64,000 nucleotides of DNA from Pseudomonas sp. GD03944 (GTDB lineage: Bacteria > Pseudomonadota > Gammaproteobacteria > Pseudomonadales > Pseudomonadaceae), in contig NZ_JAOCAH010000002.1 in the NCBI RefSeq assembly GCF_029839275.1, positions 310,001 to 374,000 on the forward strand, read 5' to 3'. This document shows, in pieces, positions 27,088-35,500 of this stretch. The first letter of the stretch is position 1; each line of letters starts with the position of its first letter. The notes under the pieces are model-generated. The model had not been told where the DNA came from and made no database searches. It saw only the letters and a program-made list of their open reading frames with translations. Made by a program: the position numbers and the translations under genes.

Positions 27088-28425
27088 ATGACCCGCCAGA
27101 GAGCCCTGATCGTCGATGACGAACCCGATATCCGCGAACTCCTGGAAATCACCCTGGGGCGGATGAAGCTCGACACCCGCAGCGCGCGCAACGTCAAGGA
27201 AGCCCGGGAATGGCTGGCCAAGGAGCCATTCGACCTGTGCCTGACCGACATGCGCCTGCCGGATGGGACCGGGCTGGATCTGGTGCAGCACATTCTGCAG
27301 CGCCACCCCCAGGTGCCGGTGGCAATGATCACTGCCTACGGCAGCCTGGACACGGCGATTAACGCGCTCAAGGCCGGGGCTTTCGACTTCCTCACCAAAC
27401 CCGTCGACCTGGGCCGCCTGCGAGAACTGGTGGCCACGGCATTGCGCCTGCGTCAGGGTGACGACGAAGAACAGACCGTGGACAGCCGCCTGCTCGGCGA
27501 CTCGCCCCCCATGCGCACCCTGCGCAAGCAGATCCAGAAGCTCGCCCGCAGCCAGGCGCCGGTCTACATCAGTGGCGAGTCCGGCAGCGGCAAAGAGCTG
27601 GTTGCCCGCCTAATCCATGAACAGGGTGCGCGCGAGCAACACCCCTTCGTGCCGGTGAACTGCGGCGCCATCCCCTCGGAGTTGATGGAAAGCGAATTCT
27701 TCGGCCACAAGAAAGGCAGCTTCACAGGTGCCGTCGAAGACAAGCAGGGGCTGTTTCAGGCGGCCAATGGCGGCACGTTGTTCCTCGACGAAGTGGCCGA
27801 CCTGCCATTGCCGATGCAGGTCAAACTGCTGCGTGCCATCCAGGAGAAGGCCGTGCGCGCGGTTGGTGGTCAGCAGGAGGTCGTGGTCGACGTGCGCATC
27901 CTCTGCGCGACCCACAAGGACCTCGCCGCCGAAGTCGCCGCCGGACGCTTCCGTCAGGACCTGTACTACCGCCTCAACGTGATCGAACTGCGTGTTCCGC
28001 CGCTGCGCGAACGCCGTGAAGACATCGCCCAGCTTGCAGAGGTGATGCTCCAGCGCCTGGCCGAAGGCACCGGCCTCAGCGCCGCCCGGCTGCACGCCGA
28101 TGCCTTGGAAAAGCTCAAAAGCTACCGTTTCCCAGGCAACGTCCGCGAACTCGAAAACATGCTCGAACGTGCTTACACCCTGTGCGAAGACGACCAGATC
28201 ACCGCCCAGGACCTGCGACTCGCCGACGCCAGCCCCGCCGGGGAAAACGGCGAAGCCAGCCTGGCGCAGATCGAGAACCTGGAAGACTACCTGGAAGACA
28301 TCGAGCGCAAACTGATCATGCAGGCCCTCGAAGAAACCCGCTGGAACCGCACCGCGGCCGCCCAGCGCCTGGGCCTGACCTTCCGTTCGATGCGCTACCG
28401 CCTGAAAAAGCTCGGGATCGACTGA
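27088..28425 (+). CDS. pilR: Sigma-54-dependent response regulator PilR
   Basis: A 445-residue NtrC-type activator. The receiver domain has DDEPD near the start, the phosphorylated Asp54 in LTDMRLPDGTG and Lys in LTKPVDL. The AAA+ domain has Walker A GESGSGKE, the sigma-54 contact loop GSFTGA and the second-region GGTLFLDEVADL. A C-terminal Fis-type helix-turn-helix (TRWNRTAAAQRLGLTFRSMR) binds DNA. It should act on the sigma-54 site upstream of pilA in this window. An upstream in-frame reading inside pilS is not used. Confidence 0.97.
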   Translation: MTRQRALIVDDEPDIRELLEITLGRMKLDTRSARNVKEAREWLAKEPFDLCLTDMRLPDGTGLDLVQHILQRHPQVPVAMITAYGSLDTAINALKAGAFDFLTKPVDLGRLRELVATALRLRQGDDEEQTVDSRLLGDSPPMRTLRKQIQKLARSQAPVYISGESGSGKELVARLIHEQGAREQHPFVPVNCGAIPSELMESEFFGHKKGSFTGAVEDKQGLFQAANGGTLFLDEVADLPLPMQVKLLRAIQEKAVRAVGGQQEVVVDVRILCATHKDLAAEVAAGRFRQDLYYRLNVIELRVPPLRERREDIAQLAEVMLQRLAEGTGLSAARLHADALEKLKSYRFPGNVRELENMLERAYTLCEDDQITAQDLRLADASPAGENGEASLAQIENLEDYLEDIERKLIMQALEETRWNRTAAAQRLGLTFRSMRYRLKKLGID

Positions 28426-28473
28426 TCAGTCCCTCAGCGAGAGTGGCGTTTCTACTGATCGGTAGATGAGCAG

Positions 28474-28490
28474 AGCGTCATCCACCCTAC
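28474..28490. repeat. Solo arm of the GTAGGGTGGATGACGC repeat
   Basis: AGCGTCATCCACCCTAC equals 17 of the 18 bases of the right arm at 308-325. No second arm is close by, so it is a partial or decayed copy in the pilR-thiO gap. Confidence 0.65.
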
Positions 28491-28534
28491 CCAGGTTGCC
28501 GTCTCGGCTGTTCCTTCAGCACGAGTATGCAATC

Positions 28535-28561
28535 CGTAGGAGAAGCCTTGGCCTCGAGCTC
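28535..28561. repeat. Single REP palindrome, GTAGGAG(A)-GCCTTGGCC type
   Basis: CGTAGGAGAAGCCTTGGCCT plus CGAGCTC matches the second REP core with one change. The expected partner is visible only as a degenerate GAAGCCCGCGAGG string near 28598, so this is a decayed REP pair. Confidence 0.65.
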
Positions 28562-28617
28562 GACGAGCTTCGCCTGACATTGGTCCAACGACCGGACGAA
28601 GCCCGCGAGGCCTCACG

Positions 28618-29736
28618 CTACAGCCTGGCCAGACGCTCAACCGGCGCATACGGCATCGGATCAATGATCGGCGTTCGCCCCAGCATCAGGTCAGCCAACA
28701 ACCGACAGGACGCCGGCGCCAGGACCAGGCCATTGCGGTAATGCCCGCAGTTCAGCCACAAGCCCGCCTGCCCGGGCACCTCCCCAATAAAGGGGATACC
28801 GTCCGGCGAGCCGGGGCGCAGGCCCGCCCAGTGCCCGACGACCTCCGCCTCCGCCAGTGCCGGCAACAGTTCGACGGCCGAGGCCTTGAGGCTGGCGAGA
28901 GCCGAGTCGGTCGGCGTCTTGTCGAAGCCGGCGTGCTCCAAAGTGCTGCCGACCAGGATATGACCGTCCCGACGCGGGATCGCATAACGCCCTTTGGCCA
29001 GCACCATGCTCGGCAGAAAATCCTCGGCGCACTTGAAGAGAATCATCTGGCCCTTTACCGGCTCTACGGGCAACTCGATGCCCAACGTCCCCAGCAGCTC
29101 GGCACTCCAGGCGCCCGCTGCCAATACAACTTGCTTGCCGCGCACATCACCCTGTTCGGTCCGCACGCCCCGGATACGCTCCCCTTCTCGGATGAAACCC
29201 GTCACTGGACACTGCTCACGTACCGTGACATTCGGCATCTGCTGCAACGCTGCCCGCAGCGATTTGACCAGGCGCGGATTGCGCACGTTGGCCACATCAG
29301 CCATGGCCACCGCTCGCGTGTAGCCCTCGCCTAGCACGGGCACCGCCTGGTAGACGCGCACCATCTCGACCCGACACAGCGGCCGTTGCTCACGCTCGGC
29401 CCACGCCAGCGCATCGGCCTCGTCGTCCAGATCCAGCCAGTACAAGCCTGTTACCTGCACTTCTGGATCGATCCCAGTCTCCGCCGACAGACGCGCGCCC
29501 AACTGCGGATAGAAATCCTGCGACCAATGCGCCAGCGCCGTCACCGCTGGGCTGTAGCGCCAGGGGTAGAGCGGCGAGACGATACCGCCACCGGCCCAGG
29601 AAGACTCACGGCCGGCCTCGCCTCGCTCCACCAGACAAACCGAGACCCCAGCCAATGCCAGCATGCGGGCACTCAGCAAACCGATGACCCCGCCACCGAG
29701 AACAATCACTTCATACGTGTTTTCAGTACTGTGCAT
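28618..29736 (-). CDS. thiO: Glycine oxidase ThiO-like FAD-dependent oxidoreductase
   Basis: A 372-residue DAO-family flavoenzyme. The dinucleotide-binding start EVIVLGGGVIGLLSARMLA is followed by LVERGEAGRESSWAGGG, the ThiO/FAD signature, and the C-terminal FAD contact GHYRNGLVLAPA. ThiO oxidises glycine to the imine used for the thiazole ring of thiamine; a general D-amino-acid oxidase role is possible. It is convergent with pilR and divergent from fimT, as in P. aeruginosa. No thiamine riboswitch is seen upstream. Confidence 0.88.
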   Translation of the reverse strand: MHSTENTYEVIVLGGGVIGLLSARMLALAGVSVCLVERGEAGRESSWAGGGIVSPLYPWRYSPAVTALAHWSQDFYPQLGARLSAETGIDPEVQVTGLYWLDLDDEADALAWAEREQRPLCRVEMVRVYQAVPVLGEGYTRAVAMADVANVRNPRLVKSLRAALQQMPNVTVREQCPVTGFIREGERIRGVRTEQGDVRGKQVVLAAGAWSAELLGTLGIELPVEPVKGQMILFKCAEDFLPSMVLAKGRYAIPRRDGHILVGSTLEHAGFDKTPTDSALASLKASAVELLPALAEAEVVGHWAGLRPGSPDGIPFIGEVPGQAGLWLNCGHYRNGLVLAPASCRLLADLMLGRTPIIDPMPYAPVERLARL

Positions 29737-29802
29737 TCACGCAACCTGTTCTAGTCTTACTCCAGCAACACCCATCACCCACTCTGGCAAGGACGCTGGA
29801 AT

Positions 29803-30318
29803 ATGGATCGTTATGCTTGCGGCATTTCGCTTGTCGAATGCCTGTGTACCCTGATCATTGTCAGCATTATCGCAATGATCGCATTGCCCCCGCTCAATAC
29901 GATGCTGGAAAACAGCAATCGCACCCAAGCCACCAACCAACTGCTCGCCACCCTGCACTTCGCACGCAGCACGGCCGTCTATCAACGAGGCGTGGTTACC
30001 GTCTGCCCCGGGGTGACGCAATGCACCGGTGAGCGGGTTTGGAGCGAGTCCCTGATGGTCTTTCACGACACGAATCGAAACGGTCAGCTCGACATGGGCG
30101 AACAGGTCATTCGCCTGGAAAGTCTGCTCGATGATTATTCTTGGCGCTGGGCGAGCTTCCGCCAAGGCACCTTCATTCAGTTCGAGGCCAACGGCACCAC
30201 CCTGGCCCACAACGGCACCTTCACCCTGTGCAAGGAACAACAGCCCCAACGCCAGGTGGTCATCAGCCTCTCGGGCCGCGCCCGGACCCAGGCACCCGCC
30301 GGGACCGCTCGTTGCTAA
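29803..30318 (+). CDS. fimT: Minor pilin-like protein FimT (GspH/FimT family)
   Basis: A 171-residue prepilin. The leader MDRYACG is followed by ISLVECLCTLIIVSIIAMIA, so Gly-1 and Glu5 are present but residue +1 is Ile, not Phe. The body fits GspH/FimT: LHFARSTAVYQRGVVTVCPG, then a Cys-rich end. FimT-family pilins bind DNA during uptake in some bacteria. It is transcribed in the same direction as, but 186 bases ahead of, fimU. Confidence 0.9.
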   Translation: MDRYACGISLVECLCTLIIVSIIAMIALPPLNTMLENSNRTQATNQLLATLHFARSTAVYQRGVVTVCPGVTQCTGERVWSESLMVFHDTNRNGQLDMGEQVIRLESLLDDYSWRWASFRQGTFIQFEANGTTLAHNGTFTLCKEQQPQRQVVISLSGRARTQAPAGTARC

Positions 30319-30419
30319 GCGCCGACATTCCGTGGACTTCGTCACAGATAGCGGGCGACAGCAGCGTGTTCCGCTCCTGTTGGTAGCAAAATGCGCCCGC
30401 TTGTCCGCCGCGACTAAGC

Positions 30420-30437
30420 GCAACGCACGCGCGTTGC
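30420..30437. repeat. Short hairpin in the fimT-fimU gap
   Basis: GCAACGC-ACGC-GCGTTGC is a perfect 7-base stem. No U run follows, so it is not a standard terminator. It could be leader structure for the fimU operon. Confidence 0.4.
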
Positions 30438-30504
30438 TAAATTACGCTGGCACAGTAACCCGACCTTTCGGTGCGGGTCGACGCAGAATGATGGTGGGGA
30501 ACTC

Positions 30505-30960
30505 ATGGGATCAAACAAAGGGTTTACGTTGATCGAGCTGATGATCGTGCTCGCACTCATCACCATCATCGCGCTCATCGCCGCTCCCGGTTACCAAGGG
30601 CTGATGTCCGGTAACCGAATGATATCCGTCAGCAACAACCTGATGGGAGCGCTACAGCTTGCACGTAGCGAAGCTGTTACACGCAACCAGTCTGTGTCCG
30701 TCTGCAGCAGCAGCAACCAAACCAGCTGCGGCGGCAGTTGGGCGGATGGTGGGATCGTTCTCCTCGCCAACGGAGAAGTTCTAAGAGTGCTGACACCACT
30801 TCCAAGCGATATCGCAGTGAATGGCAATACCATCCAATACAACAATGAAGGCCAACTGGCTGCTTCATCAGCACTGACCGTGACGAATAGCGGTGGCGCA
30901 AGAACCGTTCAAGTCAATCGAATTGGACAGGTTTCAATCTGTAAAGGGAGCAGTTGCTGA
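30505..30960 (+). CDS. fimU: Minor pilin FimU
   Basis: A 151-residue prepilin. The leader MGSNKG precedes [21 protein letters not shown] GspH-like body follows, with LQLARSEAVTRNQSVSVCSS and a C-terminal VNRIGQVSICKGSSC. FimU caps the minor pilin complex that primes pilus assembly and holds PilY1. The stop overlaps the pilV start by one base. It begins the operon running to pilE. Confidence 0.93.
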   Translation: MGSNKGFTLIELMIVLALITIIALIAAPGYQGLMSGNRMISVSNNLMGALQLARSEAVTRNQSVSVCSSSNQTSCGGSWADGGIVLLANGEVLRVLTPLPSDIAVNGNTIQYNNEGQLAASSALTVTNSGGARTVQVNRIGQVSICKGSSC

Positions 30961-31451
30961 TGCAAGCAACATTTCGCAGCAAAGGATTTACCCTGATCGA
31001 GGTAATGATTGCATTGATTATCCTCGCAATCGGTCTGCTGGGTATGGCGACCCTGATGACCCAGAGTTTGCAGTCCAGTGAAAGTGCCTATTCTCGTGGT
31101 CAAGCCACCCTACTGGCTTACGACATTATCGACCGGATGCGGGCTAACAAGGTACTCGATACCTCCAAACCCTTTCAGAACTATCGTGTCAGCCACGCCA
31201 CTCTGGGCAATAACTATACGCTGGCCAACCCATCCTCTTGCCCCAACACGGTATGCGCGGCGGATTGCGAAGGGGCGGAAAAAGCCACGAGCGACCTCAC
31301 TCAATGGTGCCGAGCCCTAAACTCAAGCTTGCCTAACTTACTCCCGGCAACGTCCATTGTCCGCAACGGCACGAATGGCTACAGAGTGCGGGTGGAATGG
31401 CAAGAGCCTAGTGGAGAAACCAGCAATGTAATTGTGGAGGCCGAACTGTGA
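30960..31451 (+). CDS. pilV: Minor pilin PilV
   Basis: A 163-residue prepilin. The leader MQATFRSKG precedes FTLIEVMIALIILAIGLLGM. The start at 30960 overlaps the fimU stop as TGATG, which is preferred to a TTG two codons earlier. The body has AYDIIDRMRANK, the usual PilV helix, and four cysteines in the middle. It overlaps pilW by four bases. Confidence 0.93.
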   Translation: MQATFRSKGFTLIEVMIALIILAIGLLGMATLMTQSLQSSESAYSRGQATLLAYDIIDRMRANKVLDTSKPFQNYRVSHATLGNNYTLANPSSCPNTVCAADCEGAEKATSDLTQWCRALNSSLPNLLPATSIVRNGTNGYRVRVEWQEPSGETSNVIVEAEL

Positions 31452-32017
31452 ACAATCACCAACAAGGCCTATCTCTTATTGAACTGATAGTTGCCATTTT
31501 TATTAGTACCCTCCTTATCTTGGGCGTAACAGAACTGTTCTCCCAAACATCAGCTGCTGATCGGGACAATACAGAACTTGCTCGCATGCAAGAGAGCGGG
31601 CGCTTGGCACTGGAAATCATTGGCCAGGATGCTCGCCGCTCTGGCTATCAAGGCTGTGTTGCTGCAGATACCGAAACTCCATTCCCAGGAGGCGGGACTC
31701 TGCCGAATGACGCGGTATCCAGCACCGCTGCGAACACCGTAACGTTCCGTTATGCCACACCGAGCAGTGGCTGCGGCACGGTTGCACTCAACTTTGAGCC
31801 TGCAATTATTTATACCAGTGCCAATAACACGATCAGCCGCAACAATGATCCCATTTTGGACAATGCGGCGATGCAAATCAATTTCATCCCTGCCGGTAAC
31901 CCTGCCTTGGCCAAAGCGATAAATATTCAAATCACTGTTTTTGATTCGCGCCAAGGTAACGACAACCTGGGAAATCGGACATTCAGTGCCACTTACGAAC
32001 TACGGAATCGTCTGTAA
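31448..32017 (+). CDS. pilW: Minor pilin PilW (short form)
   Basis: A 189-residue prepilin starting at GTG inside the pilV stop. The leader MNNHQQG precedes LSLIELIVAIFISTLLILGV. Conserved PilW features are ESGRLALEIIGQDARRSGYQGC and the C-terminal TYELRNRL. It is clearly shorter than P. aeruginosa PilW (about 270 residues), lacking much of the C-terminal domain; the ends are clean, so this looks like a natural short form. Confidence 0.9.
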   Translation: MNNHQQGLSLIELIVAIFISTLLILGVTELFSQTSAADRDNTELARMQESGRLALEIIGQDARRSGYQGCVAADTETPFPGGGTLPNDAVSSTAANTVTFRYATPSSGCGTVALNFEPAIIYTSANNTISRNNDPILDNAAMQINFIPAGNPALAKAINIQITVFDSRQGNDNLGNRTFSATYELRNRL

Positions 32018-32448
32018 TGAACGGTTATGCCAAACAGAACGGTATTGTCCTGCTTGTCAGTCTTGTGCTGCTGCTGATGCTGACAGTGATCGCGATCACT
32101 GCTGCCTCTCAATCCAATCTGCAGTTGCGCATTTCCTCTAACAGCGAGCAGAAGAATGGTGCATTTCAAGCGGCTGAAAGTGGGATACAACGCTGGACGG
32201 CCCAATACTTCGCGATGGATAACAACAATAGCTTCCCGCCCCCGATCGAGACACCAGTAGCACTGGGAACTAAAGAGCAGTTCAGTGTGGCCGTCGTCTA
32301 CGCAGGCCCTTGCCCAGGGAGCGGAGGTCGCGTTGGTCTCAATTGCTTCGATATCCAGAGCACTGGAAAAAACTGTGACGCAGGAGGCGACTGCCGGACC
32401 ACCGCCTTACATCGACAAGGTGGCCAGCGCCGCCAGCTCCAGCAGTGA
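32017..32448 (+). CDS. pilX: Minor pilin PilX
   Basis: A 143-residue prepilin. The leader MNGYAKQNG precedes IVLLVSLVLLLMLTVIAITA; residue 5 of the mature protein is not Glu, as is typical for PilX/GspK-like members. AFQAAESGIQRW is the conserved PilX segment. The C-terminus, DCRTTALHRQGGQRRQLQQ, fits the TALHRQG-type end of the family. An alternative frame continues into the pilY1 reading, but the pilX end looks genuine. Confidence 0.87.
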   Translation: MNGYAKQNGIVLLVSLVLLLMLTVIAITAASQSNLQLRISSNSEQKNGAFQAAESGIQRWTAQYFAMDNNNSFPPPIETPVALGTKEQFSVAVVYAGPCPGSGGRVGLNCFDIQSTGKNCDAGGDCRTTALHRQGGQRRQLQQ

Positions 32449-32500
32449 CCCTATCGACACCGTATTCTCTCTGGGCCCAGCGAGGCCAAGGAACAGTTAC

Positions 32501-35500
32501 ATGAAAAGCACCCATTTCCTGCGCACGACGCTGTCCTCTTGCCTGGCCGTAGCCCTGGTATTGCAAAGCGCGGTCAGCTTCGCTGACGACACTGAAATTT
32601 TCTTCGGCGGCCCTAGCGCCAGCGAGGGCATCAAGCCCAACGTCCTGTTCATTCTGGATAACTCCGGCTCCATGGCGTGGCGCCTGGATCGGGACTCCAC
32701 ACCGACGAACTCTTCGCACGGCCCGAGTCGCATCAATGTGTTGAAAGAGTCGTTCAACGACATCATCAGCAATACCAACAACATCAATGTCGGGGTCATG
32801 GCGCTTAACCCGCGCACTGACTATGGCAACACCCGCCTGGTCTACCCGGTTGAAAATATCGATGGACCCGTTGGTATCGCGGCGGCCACACCGGAAATCA
32901 TCGTGTCGGCGGACGATGCCAGCCGACAGGGCGCAACCACCACCATCGACTCCCCCACGCTGGTCATGGGGCATATCAACAATCACCCGGGCAGCACGGT
33001 AATTCGTGACCTGGGCAACACCAGCACCTACTCGAATGACAATTCGTCCTATTACCTGAAAGGCAATTACAGCTGCTCGGTGAAAATCGGTACGGCACGT
33101 GATTATTGCGACACCGGCACCAAAACACAGCTGAACGCACGTAGCAGCAGCGCAGGGCAGACCGGTATGTTCCTGTTTCGCAACCTGAACATCCCCGCTG
33201 GTGCCACCATCGTCTCGGCCACCCTGACGCTGACACCGTCCAATACGCAGACCGCGGCCAATCGCCCTGCCCTCAACATCAAGCTTGAGAACACCAAGAC
33301 ACCGGCGGCAATCAACGACGCCACCCCGGCAAATGACCGGGACTTCTCGATCAGCCGGGACTACACCGCTGCCAGCCTACCTACCTGGACGGCCAATACC
33401 CCCTTCGCCATCGACGTCAAGACCAACCTGATGGACACCCTGAAGGCAGGAGCTCCGGCTAACGATCCCATCGGTGATATGGCGCTCCAGATTCGTTCAA
33501 CCAGCAATCGGGACTACACCTACTACGTAGGTGATCACGCCAGGGCGCCTGTCCTGACGATCGTCTACACCGGCTTTTCCGGAACAATGCGCGAGACTGG
33601 CCTGCGCTTCCAGAACGTCGCGGTCCCCCAAGGGGCAACCATCACCTCGGCACGTATCGACTTCGTACCCGCCAGTTCGGATGACCGCCCCGTTACCTTC
33701 GAGGTCACCGCGCAGGCTGCCGGGGATGCGGCTCCTTTCAGTGCCTCTGAAAATTTCATGGGTCGCGCCAAGACAACCCTGACTACTTGGGCTCCTGCCG
33801 AATGGCGGACGGAAAACCCGCCCGCCTATATCGAAGGACCGAGCGTCATTCAACAGGCGCAGGAAGTGGTCAGCAATGGCAGTTGGTGTGGCAACAACTC
33901 CATGGCGTTCTTCTTCCAACCGAGAACGGGTGACGGCAACCGCACCACCTACAGCGTGGATGGCTCGCCCCTCAAACCGGTACTGAAGATCACCTATGAA
34001 GGCGGTACCAATGGCTGCTTCCGACCCGTTCTGGAAGCCCGGGTCACCGCTCCCAAGAACGATGCACGCCAGTACACGGCAGAATCCTGCAACTGGTGGG
34101 GCCAATGCACAACCAGCCAACCAGTGGTCATCAACGAAGAGGCGATGCCATTTGGTAGCAACACCACGCACATCGGTGCCCGTTATGAAAACCTGCCTGT
34201 AGTCCGTGGCGCCCAGGTAGTCGATGCCCAGGTCATTGTTACCCGCAGCGGCACCAGCGGCAGCTCAAACGTCACAGTGCATGTGGAAAACACAGGTAAT
34301 TCCAGTGAGCTGCTGACCAATAACAACAACCTGGGAGCCCGAACCCTGAGCACCGGTGTCGCCTGTACGCTCACTGGTGCTCAAACCATTTGCAGCGGAA
34401 CCGCACTGACCACCGCCTTGCAAGCGGTATTCGCCCGTACCGGCAGCGGTGCCAATGGCTGGACTGATGGTAATGCTCTATCGATCGTCCTCAAGCCAAC
34501 CAGCGACAGCGGCTACAGTACAGTGGCCTATGACAGTAGCCCGTCGGAGTCCATCAAGCTGCGCTTGAAACTCGGCACCGGCGGTTTGGGCACCAACTTC
34601 CGCACAGTACGGACCCACGTCAACAGCTTGGTACAAGGCATGAACGCCAGCGGCGGCACGCCAATCGTGCCAGCCCTCTATGACGGTGCGCGCTATCTGT
34701 CGGAGAAATATCATGCTGGTAACAACCCAAGCCCTATGACGAGTTCCTGCCAGGCAACCCATCTGGTCTTGCTGACCGACGGTAAGCCGGAAGGCACCTC
34801 CAACGACGCCACCAATGGCATCGCCAGCCTGGCAGGGAGCTGCAGCAGCAGCGGATTGGGTTTTGCCGATGAACGCTGCGCCCGCGAACTGGTGCGCTGG
34901 ATGGCCAAGACCGACCAATCCAGTTTTGCCGGTGACAACCATATCCTGACCCATACCGTTGGTTTTGCGCTTGACGCACGCGGCGCAACAGAAGCGGCAC
35001 AAATCAAGACATTCCTGGCTGATCTGGCACGAGAAGGTGGTGGCGGTTTCTACTCTGCTGAGAACGCATCATCTCTCTCCAAAGCCTTCAACCAGATCCT
35101 GCAGCAGGTACTGGCAACCGACACCACGTTCGTCAGTGCCAGCGCCCCAGTCAACACCTTCAACCGTCAGGACAACAAGGACGAACTGTATTTCTCGCTG
35201 TTCCGTCCGTCCGTCACAGACCGGTGGATCGGCAATCTCAAGCGCTATGGCATGGCTACTCGTAACGGCGGTGCTTACATCGTCGATCAGGACGGTCTGG
35301 CCGCTATCGATACCAACACTGGCTTCTTCCGTAATGACGCCCGTAGCTGGTGGTCCACCAGCAACGACGGCAGCAACGTGGGGGCAGGTGGTGCCGCCTC
35401 TCGCTTGCCGACTCCCAACAGCCGCAACCTGCTGACCAACGTGTCGACCAACAACGCCCTGACGGCGATCACCACGGCCAACGCAGAACTCACCGCCGCC

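Noticed and set aside
28426..28617. A small gene between pilR and thiO
   Set aside because: The only open frame is made up of repeat sequence (the GTAGGGTGG arm and a REP) and has no ribosome site.
32285..32500. Upstream in-frame extension of pilY1 overlapping pilX
   Set aside because: The ATG at 32501 has a ribosome site and begins a proper signal peptide; the extension would bury it.
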